A stretch of 64,000 bases of DNA. It comes from Arthrobacter tumbae. Its GTDB lineage: Bacteria; Actinomycetota; Actinomycetes; Actinomycetales; Micrococcaceae. The stretch lies in NCBI RefSeq assembly GCF_016907495.1, contig NZ_JAFBCC010000001.1, positions 496,001-560,000 of the forward strand. Reading direction: 5' to 3'. The notes below the pieces were generated by a model. It was not told the origin of the DNA and ran no database searches. It was given only the letters and a program-made list of their open reading frames with translations. The number at the start of each line of letters is the position of its first letter. Position 1 is the first letter of the stretch. Positions 19,703 through 28,351 of this stretch are shown here, piece by piece. A program made the position numbers and the translations under genes.

Positions 19703-20221
19703 TCAATTATGCGCTGACCCCAGGACGTCCTCCAGCGCAGATCCGTTGCCGTACTTGCTCCCGGAGATGATGCTGATCTTTCCGTTGGTTTCGAGGACGA
19801 TGGCGGCGATCTGCGAAAGATCACCGCTGCCCTGCATGCGGACCGCCTGGAGTAGTTCAGATTCCGTGAGCCGGTTCCGCCGGAGCTCTGTTTCCCGGAT
19901 CCGGCCATTGCTGAACAGAAGGGCAGGACGGGATGCGATTGCCTTCCTGGACCGTGGCCAGCGTGAGGAGACCAGCGCAACCAGGAACTGCAGCCCGGCC
20001 AGCAGCCCGAGCGCGAAGGCTCCTTCCGTCCAGGAGACGTCCGTGCTGAGCAGGATGGTCGCGAGCGTGGATCCGAACGCAACGGTAACCACGAAGTCGA
20101 AGACATTGAGCTGGCTGAGTGTCCTCTTACCCGACAGACGAAGGACGACGACCAGGAGGGCGTAGGCGGCAGAGCCAACCAGCAGAACCCGAAGAACGTC
20201 TGACCAGTTATCGAACCACAT
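19703..20221 (-). CDS. DUF421 (YetF-type) membrane protein
   Basis: 172 residues. Two to three N-terminal membrane segments (about 11-28, 42-59 and 68-86) contain the family's RLSGKRTLSQLNVFDFVVTVAFGS stretch. A cytosolic domain with RPALLFSNGRI and LQAVRMQGSGDLSQI, typical of DUF421/YcaP, follows. The molecular role of the family is not established. It is the first gene of a two-gene unit with the aroE-like gene. Confidence 0.87.
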   Translation of the reverse strand: MWFDNWSDVLRVLLVGSAAYALLVVVLRLSGKRTLSQLNVFDFVVTVAFGSTLATILLSTDVSWTEGAFALGLLAGLQFLVALVSSRWPRSRKAIASRPALLFSNGRIRETELRRNRLTESELLQAVRMQGSGDLSQIAAIVLETNGKISIISGSKYGNGSALEDVLGSAHN

Positions 20222-20437
20222 ACTGGTTCCCGTCTTGTTTGTGGTGGCTCATGTCCTGCTCCTTCTCCGGTTCGGATGATGCGTGCTCAAAATCGCCTGA
20301 CCTTCACACTAGGTCGCGAAGCTGTCCATTCGAATGCAGGGCAGGGCTCTGCACTACTATTGGGGTCAGTTCTCACCCGCGATGGCGCGATACCGAGGCA
20401 CACATTCCCCACCGTCCGGTACCGGTCAGGAGCAGCA

Positions 20438-21577
20438 TTGAAGATTGAGTTCGCGAAGTCCGAGCAGTCGACGCTCGGCGTTGAGTGGGAGCTGGCCCTG
20501 GTCGACCGGTACAACGGCGACCTGGTCTCCGTGGCCAAAGAGGTGCTCCGCGGGGTCAACGAACGGCATCCCGAGCTGCAGGCCGATGATGAGCACCCCC
20601 ACATCAAGCAGGAACTCCTCCTCAACACTGTGGAGATCGTGACCGGCATCTGCCATACGGTCGCTGAAGCGAAGGAAGACCTGAGCCGGTCGCTGGCCGC
20701 GGTGCGAGAGGTCACGGATCCGATGGGCGTGGAGCTGTTCTCCGCCGGGTCGCATCCGTTCAGCGCGCCGCGTTCCCAGCCGGTCACGGACAAGGACCGT
20801 TACTTCAAGCTGATCGACCGCACCCAGTGGTGGGGCCAGCAGATGGTCATTTACGGCGTCCATGTGCACGTGGGCCTGGATTCACGGGACAAGGCGCTGC
20901 CGGTGGTCGACGGGCTGGTGAACTACTTCCCGCATTTCCAGGCGATTTCGGCGTCGTCGCCGTTTTGGGGTGGCGAGGACACGGGGTACGCGTCCCAGCG
21001 TGCGCTGATGTTCCAGCAGCTGCCCACCGCCGGCCTGCCGTTCCAGTTCCCCAGCTGGGCGGAGTACGAGTCCTATGTGCAGGACATGTTCACCACCGGT
21101 GTGATCGATACCGTGAGCGAGATCCGCTGGGACATCCGCCCGGTCGGCAACCTGGGGACCGTTGAGATGCGCGTATGCGACGGACTCTCGACGCTCGAGG
21201 ACGTCGGCGCGGTGGCTGCGCTCACCCAGTGCCTTGTGGACGACTTCTCCACCACCCTTGATAACGGCGGCTCGATCCCCACCATGCCGCCCTGGCATGT
21301 GCAGGAGAACAAGTGGCGCGCCGCCCGTTACGGGTTGGAGGCGATCATCATTCTGGACGCCGCCGGCAACGAGCGCCTCGTCACCGAACACCTGCTGGAC
21401 GAGTTGAACCGGCTGGAGCCCGTCGCGGCGAAGCTTGGCTGCTCTCAAGAGCTGGCCGACGTCGAGAAGATCCTTCAGCGCGGCGCGGGTTACCAGCGCC
21501 AGCGCCGCATCGCCGCGGAGAACAATGGCGACCTGAGCGCCGTCGTACTGGATATGGTGCGCCAGCTCCGCAGCTGA
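20438..21577 (+). CDS. YbdK-type carboxylate-amine ligase (glutamate-cysteine ligase family 2)
   Basis: 379 residues from the TTG at 20438, which has AGGAG 5-6 bases upstream. The start MKIEFAKSEQSTLGVEWELALVD carries the GvEwE Mg-ATP motif of the GCS2 family, and HVHVGLDSRDKA is the second conserved block. Members join glutamate to cysteine or a related amine. In a mycothiol-using actinobacterium the physiological product is uncertain. A longer reading from 20276 lacks similarity and was not adopted. The 216-base divergent gap to the DUF421 gene shows no clear structure beyond a TACTAT -10-like hexamer. Confidence 0.87.
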   Translation: MKIEFAKSEQSTLGVEWELALVDRYNGDLVSVAKEVLRGVNERHPELQADDEHPHIKQELLLNTVEIVTGICHTVAEAKEDLSRSLAAVREVTDPMGVELFSAGSHPFSAPRSQPVTDKDRYFKLIDRTQWWGQQMVIYGVHVHVGLDSRDKALPVVDGLVNYFPHFQAISASSPFWGGEDTGYASQRALMFQQLPTAGLPFQFPSWAEYESYVQDMFTTGVIDTVSEIRWDIRPVGNLGTVEMRVCDGLSTLEDVGAVAALTQCLVDDFSTTLDNGGSIPTMPPWHVQENKWRAARYGLEAIIILDAAGNERLVTEHLLDELNRLEPVAAKLGCSQELADVEKILQRGAGYQRQRRIAAENNGDLSAVVLDMVRQLRS

Positions 21578-21583
21578 CCCTCC

Positions 21584-21655
21584 CCCGCGTTCAATTGGCA
21601 GGACACACCCCTTTTGCGCGTGCTTTCGGGGCGTGTCCTGCGAAATGAACGCGGG
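21584..21655. repeat. Intergenic palindrome, family B copy 1
   Basis: 28-base arms (21584-21611 and 21628-21655) with three mismatches and a 16-base loop, between convergent genes. The inner arm GCAGGACACACCCC, the loop beginning TTTTGCGCGT and the returning arm GGGGCGTGTCCTGC recur almost exactly at 22285-22328. The position suggests bidirectional termination. Confidence 0.8.
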
Positions 21656-21668
21656 ATTGTGCGAGAAG

Positions 21669-22193
21669 TCAGGCGTTGACCGCTGGCCGCCACCGGGCGT
21701 CGCGGCCCATCCGGGCAAGGAGTCTTGTTGCCCGATCCGCGCCGGCCGGGGCGGGAAGCGCAGGCCTGCAGATACCTTCCATGTACAGGTTCTCGCCGAA
21801 GCCGTCGAGTGACTTCTCAATGAGGTCGAGCTCCGATTCGTTGAACTCGGTGTCCCTGCCGGCACCGCGTGCGATGTCCCAACGATGCACCAGCAGGTCG
21901 AAGCCGTAGAAGGTTGCGAGCGTAGCGCCGACCGTTGTGGGCCCGAAGAATCCGTCGAACGACGTTTCGGCGAGCTCCGCGGTGTCGAGGACGTGCTGAA
22001 CCCGCGACGCGTGAGTCTTCCACCCACCCGCCGGATCCTGCGCGGTGTCCGGCCGCGAACCCGCATCAATGTCGTGCTGGCTCAGGAAGTCGCGTTCCGT
22101 ATCGATCAGGTGGTCCAGCACATCGCGGACAGTCCAGCCGGTACACGGCGACGGGGCATTCCAGTCCTCCACAGTCTCGAGGATCTCGGTCAA
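21669..22193 (-). CDS. DinB-fold / mycothiol-dependent maleylpyruvate isomerase-like protein (TIGR03086 type)
   Basis: 174 residues from a TTG at 22193. The family core is visible: APSPCTGWTVRDVLDHLI, with the metal-binding His of the HL motif, FYGFDLLVHRWDIARG with the second His, and a C-terminal RLLARMGRDARW. Proteins of this group bind a metal through three histidines and often use mycothiol. About 20 residues typical of the N-terminus seem encoded upstream without an ATG/GTG/TTG start, so the true start may be the CTG at about 22226. The gene is flanked on both sides by family B palindromes. Confidence 0.75.
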   Translation of the reverse strand: MTEILETVEDWNAPSPCTGWTVRDVLDHLIDTERDFLSQHDIDAGSRPDTAQDPAGGWKTHASRVQHVLDTAELAETSFDGFFGPTTVGATLATFYGFDLLVHRWDIARGAGRDTEFNESELDLIEKSLDGFGENLYMEGICRPALPAPAGADRATRLLARMGRDARWRPAVNA

Positions 22194-22284
22194 GCGGGCG
22201 TTCTCAGTCCGAAACAGTTCCGAATAGGTAGTCGTGGCATAACCGTAAGCCGCCGCTCACCGGAGCGACAGCCCCGTCGAGTTT

Positions 22285-22328
22285 GCAGGACACACCCCTT
22301 TTGCGCGTCTTTTAGGGGCGTGTCCTGC
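22285..22328. repeat. Intergenic palindrome, family B copy 2
   Basis: The core arms GCAGGACACACCCC (22285-22298) and GGGGCGTGTCCTGC (22315-22328) enclose a 16-base loop, TTTTGCGCGTCTTTTA. The similarity to copy 1 continues rightward through AAATGAACGCG to about 22340. It lies at the 3' end of the tsaD operon and just upstream of the DinB-fold gene. Confidence 0.78.
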
Positions 22329-22346
22329 CAAATGAACGCGAGTGGG

Positions 22347-23414
22347 TTAGAGGTGAACCGTACTCACGGGCATTGAGGAGTCGGTGCCGAAGCCGATCCC
22401 GCTGGGCTCGCCGCCGTCCATGATGATGCGAGCGGCGAGCGCCGCGACCATGGCGCCGTTGTCAGTACATAACGACGACGGCGGGATGGTCAGCGTGATG
22501 CCCGCCGCCTCACAGCGTTCCCGGGTCAGCTGACGAAGCCGCGAGTTCGACGCCACTCCCCCGCCCAGCAGCAGCGACGTGATGCCGTTCTCGCGGCACG
22601 CCAGCACTGCCTTCGACGTGATGATGTCCACCACTGCTTCCTGGAAGGACGCCGCGACGTCCGCAACCGGCACCTCGACCCCGCGTGCCTCGCAGTCCTC
22701 AACGAAGCGTGCGACGGCGGTCTTCAGTCCGCTGAATGACCAGTCGTACCGGTGTGGTCCGGGTTGCTCCGCCGTCCCCAGGTACTTCGGCTGGCTCAGC
22801 CCGCGCGGGAACCGCACGGCAGCAGGATTGCCCTGCGCCGCGATCCGGTCGATCGCCGGGCCGCCCGGATACCCGAGGCCGAGGATGCGCGCCACCTTGT
22901 CATACGCTTCCCCCGCGGCGTCGTCGATGGTCGAACCCAACAGCTCGACGTCGGAGGCCAGGTTGCGCACGCGCAGTATCTCCGTGTGCCCGCCGGACAC
23001 CAGCAGAGCGCCAAGATTCCCGGGCAGTTCACCGGCGTCGAGCAACCCGACCCCGACGTGCGCCACCAGGTGATTCACCGCGAAGAGCGGCTTGCCCGTT
23101 GCCACCGCCAGTGCCTTCGCCGCCGCAACGCCGACCATGAGCGCGCCTGACAGCCCCGGTCCCGAGGTGACGGCGAGCGCATCGATGTCGGACAACTGCA
23201 CCCCTGCCTCGTCGAGTGCCAGCTGAAGGGTAGGCACCATCGCGTCGAGGTGTGCCCTCGAAGCGATCTCGGGAATGACACCACCGAAGCGCACGTGCTC
23301 GTCCATGGAGGATGACACCGCGTTGGTCAGCAGGGTTGTTCCCCGCACGATTCCGACGCCGGTCTCGTCACAGGAGGACTCGATCCCCAGCACCAGGGGC
23401 TCAGACCGGTTCAT
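22347..23414 (-). CDS. tsaD: tRNA N6-adenosine threonylcarbamoyltransferase TsaD
   Basis: 355 residues from the ATG at 23414, preceded by AAAGG at about 5 bases. [14 protein letters not shown] is the family start, HLVAH (115-119) supplies the metal-binding histidines, and [13 protein letters not shown] and [14 protein letters not shown] are conserved nucleotide-binding blocks. With TsaB and TsaE it transfers the threonylcarbamoyl group to A37 of tRNAs reading ANN codons. The start overlaps the end of rimI. Confidence 0.97.
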   Translation of the reverse strand: MNRSEPLVLGIESSCDETGVGIVRGTTLLTNAVSSSMDEHVRFGGVIPEIASRAHLDAMVPTLQLALDEAGVQLSDIDALAVTSGPGLSGALMVGVAAAKALAVATGKPLFAVNHLVAHVGVGLLDAGELPGNLGALLVSGGHTEILRVRNLASDVELLGSTIDDAAGEAYDKVARILGLGYPGGPAIDRIAAQGNPAAVRFPRGLSQPKYLGTAEQPGPHRYDWSFSGLKTAVARFVEDCEARGVEVPVADVAASFQEAVVDIITSKAVLACRENGITSLLLGGGVASNSRLRQLTRERCEAAGITLTIPPSSLCTDNGAMVAALAARIIMDGGEPSGIGFGTDSSMPVSTVHL

Positions 23415-23883
23415 GATCACCTTTCGCCGCGCCGGAGGAGTTGAAGATCAGCCGCATGACGTGGGCACCCACGCCATCCCGGTAATAGCCGCGCCGGGTG
23501 TGGATGTGCTCGAAGCCGAACAGCTCATACAGCCGGCGCGCCCGTGGGTTGTCCTCGCGTACCTCCAGCAGGGTTTCCGCTGCACCCCGGCGCCGCGCTT
23601 CCTCGAGCATGCTGGTCAGCATCGCCGTGCCGATCCCCCGGCCCTCATAGTCCGGCAGCACACCGATGGTCTGGATGTCCGCCGTGGTACCGACCACCAT
23701 GACGCCGCAGTACCCGACGAGCTCACCATCAACCTGAGCAACCAGGTATTGCCGCGTCTCGGTCTGCGCGAATTCGTCGAAGAACAGTTCCAGCGGCCAG
23801 GCGTCGATGGGGAAGAGCGCCTGCTCCAGGGTGCCGACCGCGGGAATGTCCTGCAGCCGCATAGGCCGAAGGGCGAAGGTCAC
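23401..23883 (-). CDS. rimI: Ribosomal protein-alanine N-acetyltransferase RimI
   Basis: 160 residues, GTG start in a GTGA overlap with tsaB. It is a GNAT fold: [21 protein letters not shown] at the start, [15 protein letters not shown] as the acetyl-CoA pyrophosphate loop, and [19 protein letters not shown] as motif B. It acetylates the N-terminus of ribosomal protein S18 in model bacteria; placement between tsaB and tsaD is the usual actinobacterial order. Confidence 0.9.
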   Translation of the reverse strand: MTFALRPMRLQDIPAVGTLEQALFPIDAWPLELFFDEFAQTETRQYLVAQVDGELVGYCGVMVVGTTADIQTIGVLPDYEGRGIGTAMLTSMLEEARRRGAAETLLEVREDNPRARRLYELFGFEHIHTRRGYYRDGVGAHVMRLIFNSSGAAKGDHEPV

Positions 23884-24533
23884 GGCAGCGCCTTCTTCCG
23901 TGGACCCGGCACCTTGGCATCCGATTCCCGCAGGTACAGCGGCGTGGTGGGGCGCAGAGTGCCGCCTCCGGCAAAGGTATGGTCTGCGACCAAAGCCAAC
24001 GCAGCGGCGTCGGGCGTGAGTTCGGTTGCCCCGGCCGAACCGGTCAACCGCTCGGCATAAAGGCCGGCACCGCGCCCGTACACGGGCAGGTCCGGAACGG
24101 TTTCCGCGGGGCCAACATGCGGACCATCCACGAGTACCGGCAGCGGCGATCCCGCCCGGTAGCGCGCCCAGTACACTTCCTTGCGCCGGGCGTCGGTGGC
24201 CACCGCGAACTCGCCCTCCGTGTGCCCCGCATCGAGGGCCACCGCGTCCAGGCTCATCACTCCGTGCACCGGCACGCTCCACACAAAGGAGAGCATCCGC
24301 GCCGTCGCGATGCCCGCACGCAGCCCCGTGAACGGGCCCGGACCGACGCCCACCACAATGGCATCGAGTTCCGTTCCACGCACCCCCGCGTCAGTCAACA
24401 ACTGCTCGACGGCGGGAGCCAGCACTTCAGCGTGCGAGCGCGTGTCGGTCGAGGCGAACCGCTGGAGAACGACGCCGGTCCTCACCAGAGCAGCGCTGGC
24501 GGCGGCGGATGTGTCAAGGGAAAGAATCAGCAC
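23880..24533 (-). CDS. tsaB: tRNA threonylcarbamoyladenosine synthesis protein TsaB
   Basis: 217 residues, GTG start at 24533, one base after the tsaE stop codon. ILSLDTSAAASAALV and VVGVGPGPFTGLRAGIATAR are TsaB signatures. It is an ASKHA-fold partner that dimerises with TsaD in t6A synthesis. The longer in-frame reading upstream is out of family and overlaps tsaE. Confidence 0.93.
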   Translation of the reverse strand: MLILSLDTSAAASAALVRTGVVLQRFASTDTRSHAEVLAPAVEQLLTDAGVRGTELDAIVVGVGPGPFTGLRAGIATARMLSFVWSVPVHGVMSLDAVALDAGHTEGEFAVATDARRKEVYWARYRAGSPLPVLVDGPHVGPAETVPDLPVYGRGAGLYAERLTGSAGATELTPDAAALALVADHTFAGGGTLRPTTPLYLRESDAKVPGPRKKALP

Positions 24534-24534
24534 G

Positions 24535-25068
24535 CTAGACCAGCGCTCCCAGCCGTTGGTCCACCCAGCGCGGGCCGTAGGCTTCGATGCGCACGTGGCG
24601 CGGTTCGTCGTCATCATCTGATAGCACCGCCTGCTCTGCAGGCGAGCCGCCAGCAGGCGGGACGGCGGGACGCACCAGCGTGATGTGCAGCCAACTGTCA
24701 GCCAGGTGCTCCACCCGGCCGGAACCCCACTCCACGACCGTGACGGAGCTATCCAGCGTCGTCTCGAGGTCGAGGTCGTCGATTTCCGCGTCCGATTCGA
24801 GCCGGTAGGCATCGACGTGGACCAGCCCCGGTCCGTCGGCGAGCGAGGGATGGTTGCGGACCAGCACGAAGGTGGGAGAGATGATGCCCTCCCGCACGCC
24901 GAGCCCGCGGCCCAGCCCCTGTGTGAAGGTGGTCTTGCCCGCGCCGAGCTCGCCGGTCAGGATGAGGAGGTCACCGGCGGCGACCCGCTGCCCAATACTT
25001 CTGGCCGCGCCCTGCAGCTCCTCGACGGACGCGACGGAAAACTCCTGTGACCAGACGGGACCGGTCAC
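24535..25068 (-). CDS. tsaE: tRNA threonylcarbamoyladenosine synthesis ATPase TsaE
   Basis: 177 residues, GTG start in a GTGA overlap with alr. Walker A is GELGAGKTT (39-47, Lys45); SPTFVLVRNH and HVDAYRLES are the conserved TsaE blocks. The C-terminal 40 residues form an Asp/Glu-rich extension seen in actinobacterial members. It supplies ATP turnover to the TsaBD complex. Confidence 0.93.
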   Translation of the reverse strand: MTGPVWSQEFSVASVEELQGAARSIGQRVAAGDLLILTGELGAGKTTFTQGLGRGLGVREGIISPTFVLVRNHPSLADGPGLVHVDAYRLESDAEIDDLDLETTLDSSVTVVEWGSGRVEHLADSWLHITLVRPAVPPAGGSPAEQAVLSDDDDEPRHVRIEAYGPRWVDQRLGALV

Positions 25069-26243
25069 CGGTCAGCCTCCGCAGCAATAACCTCGGCGTC
25101 AATATACCGGCGGGCAACGCGGGAACTGATGCGCGTGACAATCTCGTAGTTGACTGAACCGCTTGCCCGGGCCCAGTCATCGGCGGTGGGCGTTCCGTCC
25201 CCCGCTCCGAAGATAACGGCCTCCTGGCCAAGGGGGCTGTTCTCCGAGTCGGCAATCCCGGTCTCCTCGAAGTCGATGACGAACTGGTCCATCGCGATCC
25301 GGCCCACGACGGGATAGAACCGGCCGCCGACCGAGACGGGGGCACCGGTTGCCACCCGTGGCACGCCGTCGCCGTAGCCCACCGGCACGAGACCCAGGGT
25401 GGTGCGTTTGTCCGTGCGGTAGGACAGTCCGTAGGAAACGCCGTGGCCTTCCGGCACTTCCTTGCAGTTGGCGATGGTGGTCCGGAAGCTCATTACGGGA
25501 CGGAGCCCGAGCTCGGCCGAGGACTGTCCGTCAAACGGCGAGAGTCCATAGATGCCGAGGCCCACCCGCACCAGATCGAAATGCGCATCCGGTCGGGAGA
25601 GCGTCCCGGGGGTGTTGGCCAGGTGGCGTACCTCCAGGTCAACCCCCGCGTCCTCAGCGACTGCGACGGCCTCCCGGAAGCGGTCAATCTGCTCGTCAGT
25701 TTCTTCGCGGTCGGGCTCATCCGCAACAGCGAGGTGGGAGAACACTCCAACCACCCGCAGCAACCCGTCCTCCTGGTGTTCCATCGCCCGGCCCAGAAGT
25801 GCTTCCCACTGCTCCGGCGGGCAACCGTTCCGGCCCAGGCCGGTATCGATCTTGAGGTGTACCCGCGCAGGACGCTCAAGCCTGCGCGCCTCAGCAACGA
25901 CGTGGGCCAGTTCCCAACCCGAGATACCGAGGTCCACACCCAGTTCGATGGCTGCGGCGAAATCACTGGATTCAGTGTGCAGCCAGGCGAGGATCGGCGC
26001 TTCAATGCCGGCCCGGCGCAGTTCGACGGCCTCGGCGATGTGTGCAACACCCAGCCACGTGGCACCCGCCTCCAGTGCCGCCTTTGCCACCGGAACAGCA
26101 CCGTGTCCGTAGCCGTCGGCCTTCACCACAGCCATGACACGTGCCGGGCTCGCTATCTCCGCGATATGACGGACGTTGTGCCGCAGCGCAGCGAGGTCGA
26201 TGTCCACACGCCGTTCCGGTACTGGTCCTGCTGAAAAACTCAC
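25065..26243 (-). CDS. alr: Alanine racemase
   Basis: 392 residues. The PLP lysine is Lys41 in AVVKADGYGHG, and the catalytic Tyr is Tyr271 in HGVSYGLSYR. It makes D-alanine for peptidoglycan. It is the first gene of the alr-tsaE-tsaB-rimI-tsaD unit, whose genes overlap or are one base apart, so a single transcript is likely, ending near the family B palindrome at 22285-22328. Confidence 0.97.
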   Translation of the reverse strand: MSFSAGPVPERRVDIDLAALRHNVRHIAEIASPARVMAVVKADGYGHGAVPVAKAALEAGATWLGVAHIAEAVELRRAGIEAPILAWLHTESSDFAAAIELGVDLGISGWELAHVVAEARRLERPARVHLKIDTGLGRNGCPPEQWEALLGRAMEHQEDGLLRVVGVFSHLAVADEPDREETDEQIDRFREAVAVAEDAGVDLEVRHLANTPGTLSRPDAHFDLVRVGLGIYGLSPFDGQSSAELGLRPVMSFRTTIANCKEVPEGHGVSYGLSYRTDKRTTLGLVPVGYGDGVPRVATGAPVSVGGRFYPVVGRIAMDQFVIDFEETGIADSENSPLGQEAVIFGAGDGTPTADDWARASGSVNYEIVTRISSRVARRYIDAEVIAAEADR

Positions 26244-26342
26244 AGGCCCATTCTGTCAGTTCCGGGCGGACGGTCGGGAATCCGGCGGCACCGGCTGCGG
26301 CACACCCTTGCGCTCAGCTTTCAGGGCGCGACAGGATGGACC

Positions 26343-27140
26343 ATGACTTTCTCACCGAAAACGGCAATAGTCACCGGGTCTGATTCCGGCATCGGACGCG
26401 CTACTGCGGTGGCACTCGCAGAAGCGGGATGCGACATCGGCGTCACCTGGCATTCGGACCAAGAGGGCGCTGAGGAGACTGCCCGCCTGGTGCGGGCTCA
26501 AGGCCGGAAAGCGGCCGTGGCACAACTCGACACCACCGACACACCGGCGTGCGGCGACGTCATCGACCGGCTGGCTGACGAGCTCGGCGGTGTTGACGTC
26601 TTCGTCAATAACGCCGGAACCGGTGACGGAACACCGTTCCTGGACCTGGATCTGGACACGTGGCGCACCACTGTGGGGGCAAACCTGGACGGCGCCTTTG
26701 TCTGCATCCAGCGCGCCGCGAAGCGCATGGTCAACGCGGGAAACGGTGGACGGATCATCGCTGTAACGAGCGTGCACCAGGAACAGCCCAGGGTGGGTGC
26801 AGCGGCCTATGACGCATCGAAGCATGGGCTGGGCGGCCTGATCCGCACCATTGCGCTTGAGCTCAGCGACCGCGGGATCACGGCGAACACCGTCCTCCCC
26901 GGTGAGATCGCCACTCCCATGACGCACGAGGAAAACGAGGACCCGCATCAGATCAGCCGCCCCGGCGTACCGCTGGGGCGCCCGGGCGACCCACGGGAAG
27001 TCGCCGCGGTCATCGCGTTCCTCGCGTCACCGGCCAGCAGCTATGTCACCGGCGCATCGTGGGCTGTGGACGGCGGGATGCTCCAGATGGGTCCACAGGC
27101 GGGATCACACATCACCAGTGACGACTGGCGAACGGCCTGA
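26343..27140 (+). CDS. SDR family oxidoreductase
   Basis: 265 residues of classical short-chain dehydrogenase. The NAD(P) loop is TGSDSGIG (11-18), the structural NNAG is at 89-92, and the catalytic residues are Ser143, Tyr156 and Lys160 (YDASK). The C-terminus has the usual YVTGASWAVDGG. No acidic residue after the second strand clearly dictates NAD over NADP. The substrate is unknown; a sugar alcohol or 3-oxoacyl compound is typical for the class. Divergent from alr across 99 bases. Confidence 0.9.
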   Translation: MTFSPKTAIVTGSDSGIGRATAVALAEAGCDIGVTWHSDQEGAEETARLVRAQGRKAAVAQLDTTDTPACGDVIDRLADELGGVDVFVNNAGTGDGTPFLDLDLDTWRTTVGANLDGAFVCIQRAAKRMVNAGNGGRIIAVTSVHQEQPRVGAAAYDASKHGLGGLIRTIALELSDRGITANTVLPGEIATPMTHEENEDPHQISRPGVPLGRPGDPREVAAVIAFLASPASSYVTGASWAVDGGMLQMGPQAGSHITSDDWRTA

Positions 27141-27154
27141 CTGGAAGTTAGCCC

Positions 27155-28249
27155 TTACGCGTCCGACTGCGTCGCGATGGTGGCAGTCGCCCGCCGCACC
27201 GCTCCGGGAGGAACGTTCGACACGATGTCCTCCAGGAAGGCGTAGCGTCGCAGCCACTGCTTCCGCACGCCGTCGCGCTCTGCACTCATTCGCCGCCACC
27301 AGTCAGCGATGTCTCCCCAGCCCGGCGCGGCAAGGGAACCGCCCACCTCCTGAACGGACAGCGAGGCGCACAGATTGGCGAAGGCGAGCCGGTCCGCGAG
27401 CGGCCACCCCGCGAGATCGCCCATCACGAACGCCGCACCGAAACAGTCGCCGGCGCCCGTCGGATCGTAGGCATTCACCGGCAACGCCGGCACCCACTCT
27501 TCCTCCCCAGTCAAAGAGTCGACGGCGATCGCACCATGCTGGCCGACCGTCACCACGGCCACCGGCACCCGGTCGGCGAGCGCATACAGCGCGGCCCAGG
27601 GGTCACTGGTCCGGGTGTAGGCCATGGCCTCGGTCTCATTCGGAAGGAAGGCGTGGAAGTACTGCAGCGAGTCCAGCGCTTCGCTGGACCAGTTCCCGCT
27701 CGGGTCCCAGCCCACGTCGCCGAACAGCCGCATGCCTTGGGCGTGTGCGGCCGGCACCCACGGCTCCACCTCGGGACCAACCTCTGCAATGGCTGCCCGG
27801 CAGCGCGGCAGGTCAGCGATCAGTGCGGAGGCCGACAGCGGCGACGGGTGCCCATGCGTGACCATCGACCGGTCCCTGTCGACCGAGAGCGAGACCGTTA
27901 CCGGCGAATGCCACTGCTCAAAGGTGCGTGACCGGGACAGGTCAACATGTTCCTGCCCCTGAAGGATGCTGCGGTTGAAGGCGCCGTATCCGTCGTCGCC
28001 GAATGCTGCCGCCAGGGTAGTGCGCAGTCCCAGCCTGCTGGCCGCGATCGCCTGGTTCGCCACCCCGCCCGGGCACGAGCCCATACCCTCTGCCCAGGCT
28101 TCGGTCCCTGGGGTAGGCAACGCATCGAGGCCGGTGAAGATAATGTCGAAGAACACCGAGCCAGTCAGCAGGAGGTCGAACTGCGGATCGTTCCCGGTTC
28201 GTGCGGAGGCGAGCGGGTCAAAGCGGTTCAGGGCGGCCATGTAGGGCAT
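27155..28249 (-). CDS. PfkB family carbohydrate kinase
   Basis: 364 residues. The first PfkB motif region is GSCPGGVANQAIAASRLGL, and the second is NAYDPTGAGDCFGAAFV, with the anion hole and catalytic Asp. It phosphorylates a sugar or nucleoside using ATP; the specificity is not evident. It converges with the SDR gene and diverges from the MFS gene, and a GH4 glycosidase lies nearby, so sugar metabolism is plausible. Confidence 0.87.
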   Translation of the reverse strand: MPYMAALNRFDPLASARTGNDPQFDLLLTGSVFFDIIFTGLDALPTPGTEAWAEGMGSCPGGVANQAIAASRLGLRTTLAAAFGDDGYGAFNRSILQGQEHVDLSRSRTFEQWHSPVTVSLSVDRDRSMVTHGHPSPLSASALIADLPRCRAAIAEVGPEVEPWVPAAHAQGMRLFGDVGWDPSGNWSSEALDSLQYFHAFLPNETEAMAYTRTSDPWAALYALADRVPVAVVTVGQHGAIAVDSLTGEEEWVPALPVNAYDPTGAGDCFGAAFVMGDLAGWPLADRLAFANLCASLSVQEVGGSLAAPGWGDIADWWRRMSAERDGVRKQWLRRYAFLEDIVSNVPPGAVRRATATIATQSDA

Positions 28250-28351
28250 GCTACTCGGGTCTGCTCCACGGCGGCCGCGCTGCCCGCTCGGGGTCGGTAG
28301 CCCGGCGCATCTGCGGCTGATACTGTTCGCACCAGCAGCGAGGGGCAGGCG

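Noticed and set aside
23884..24282. N-terminal extension of the rimI reading frame by 130 residues.
   Set aside because: The extension lies inside tsaB and is Arg/Gly-rich shadow sequence; the GNAT domain starts at the GTG at 23883.
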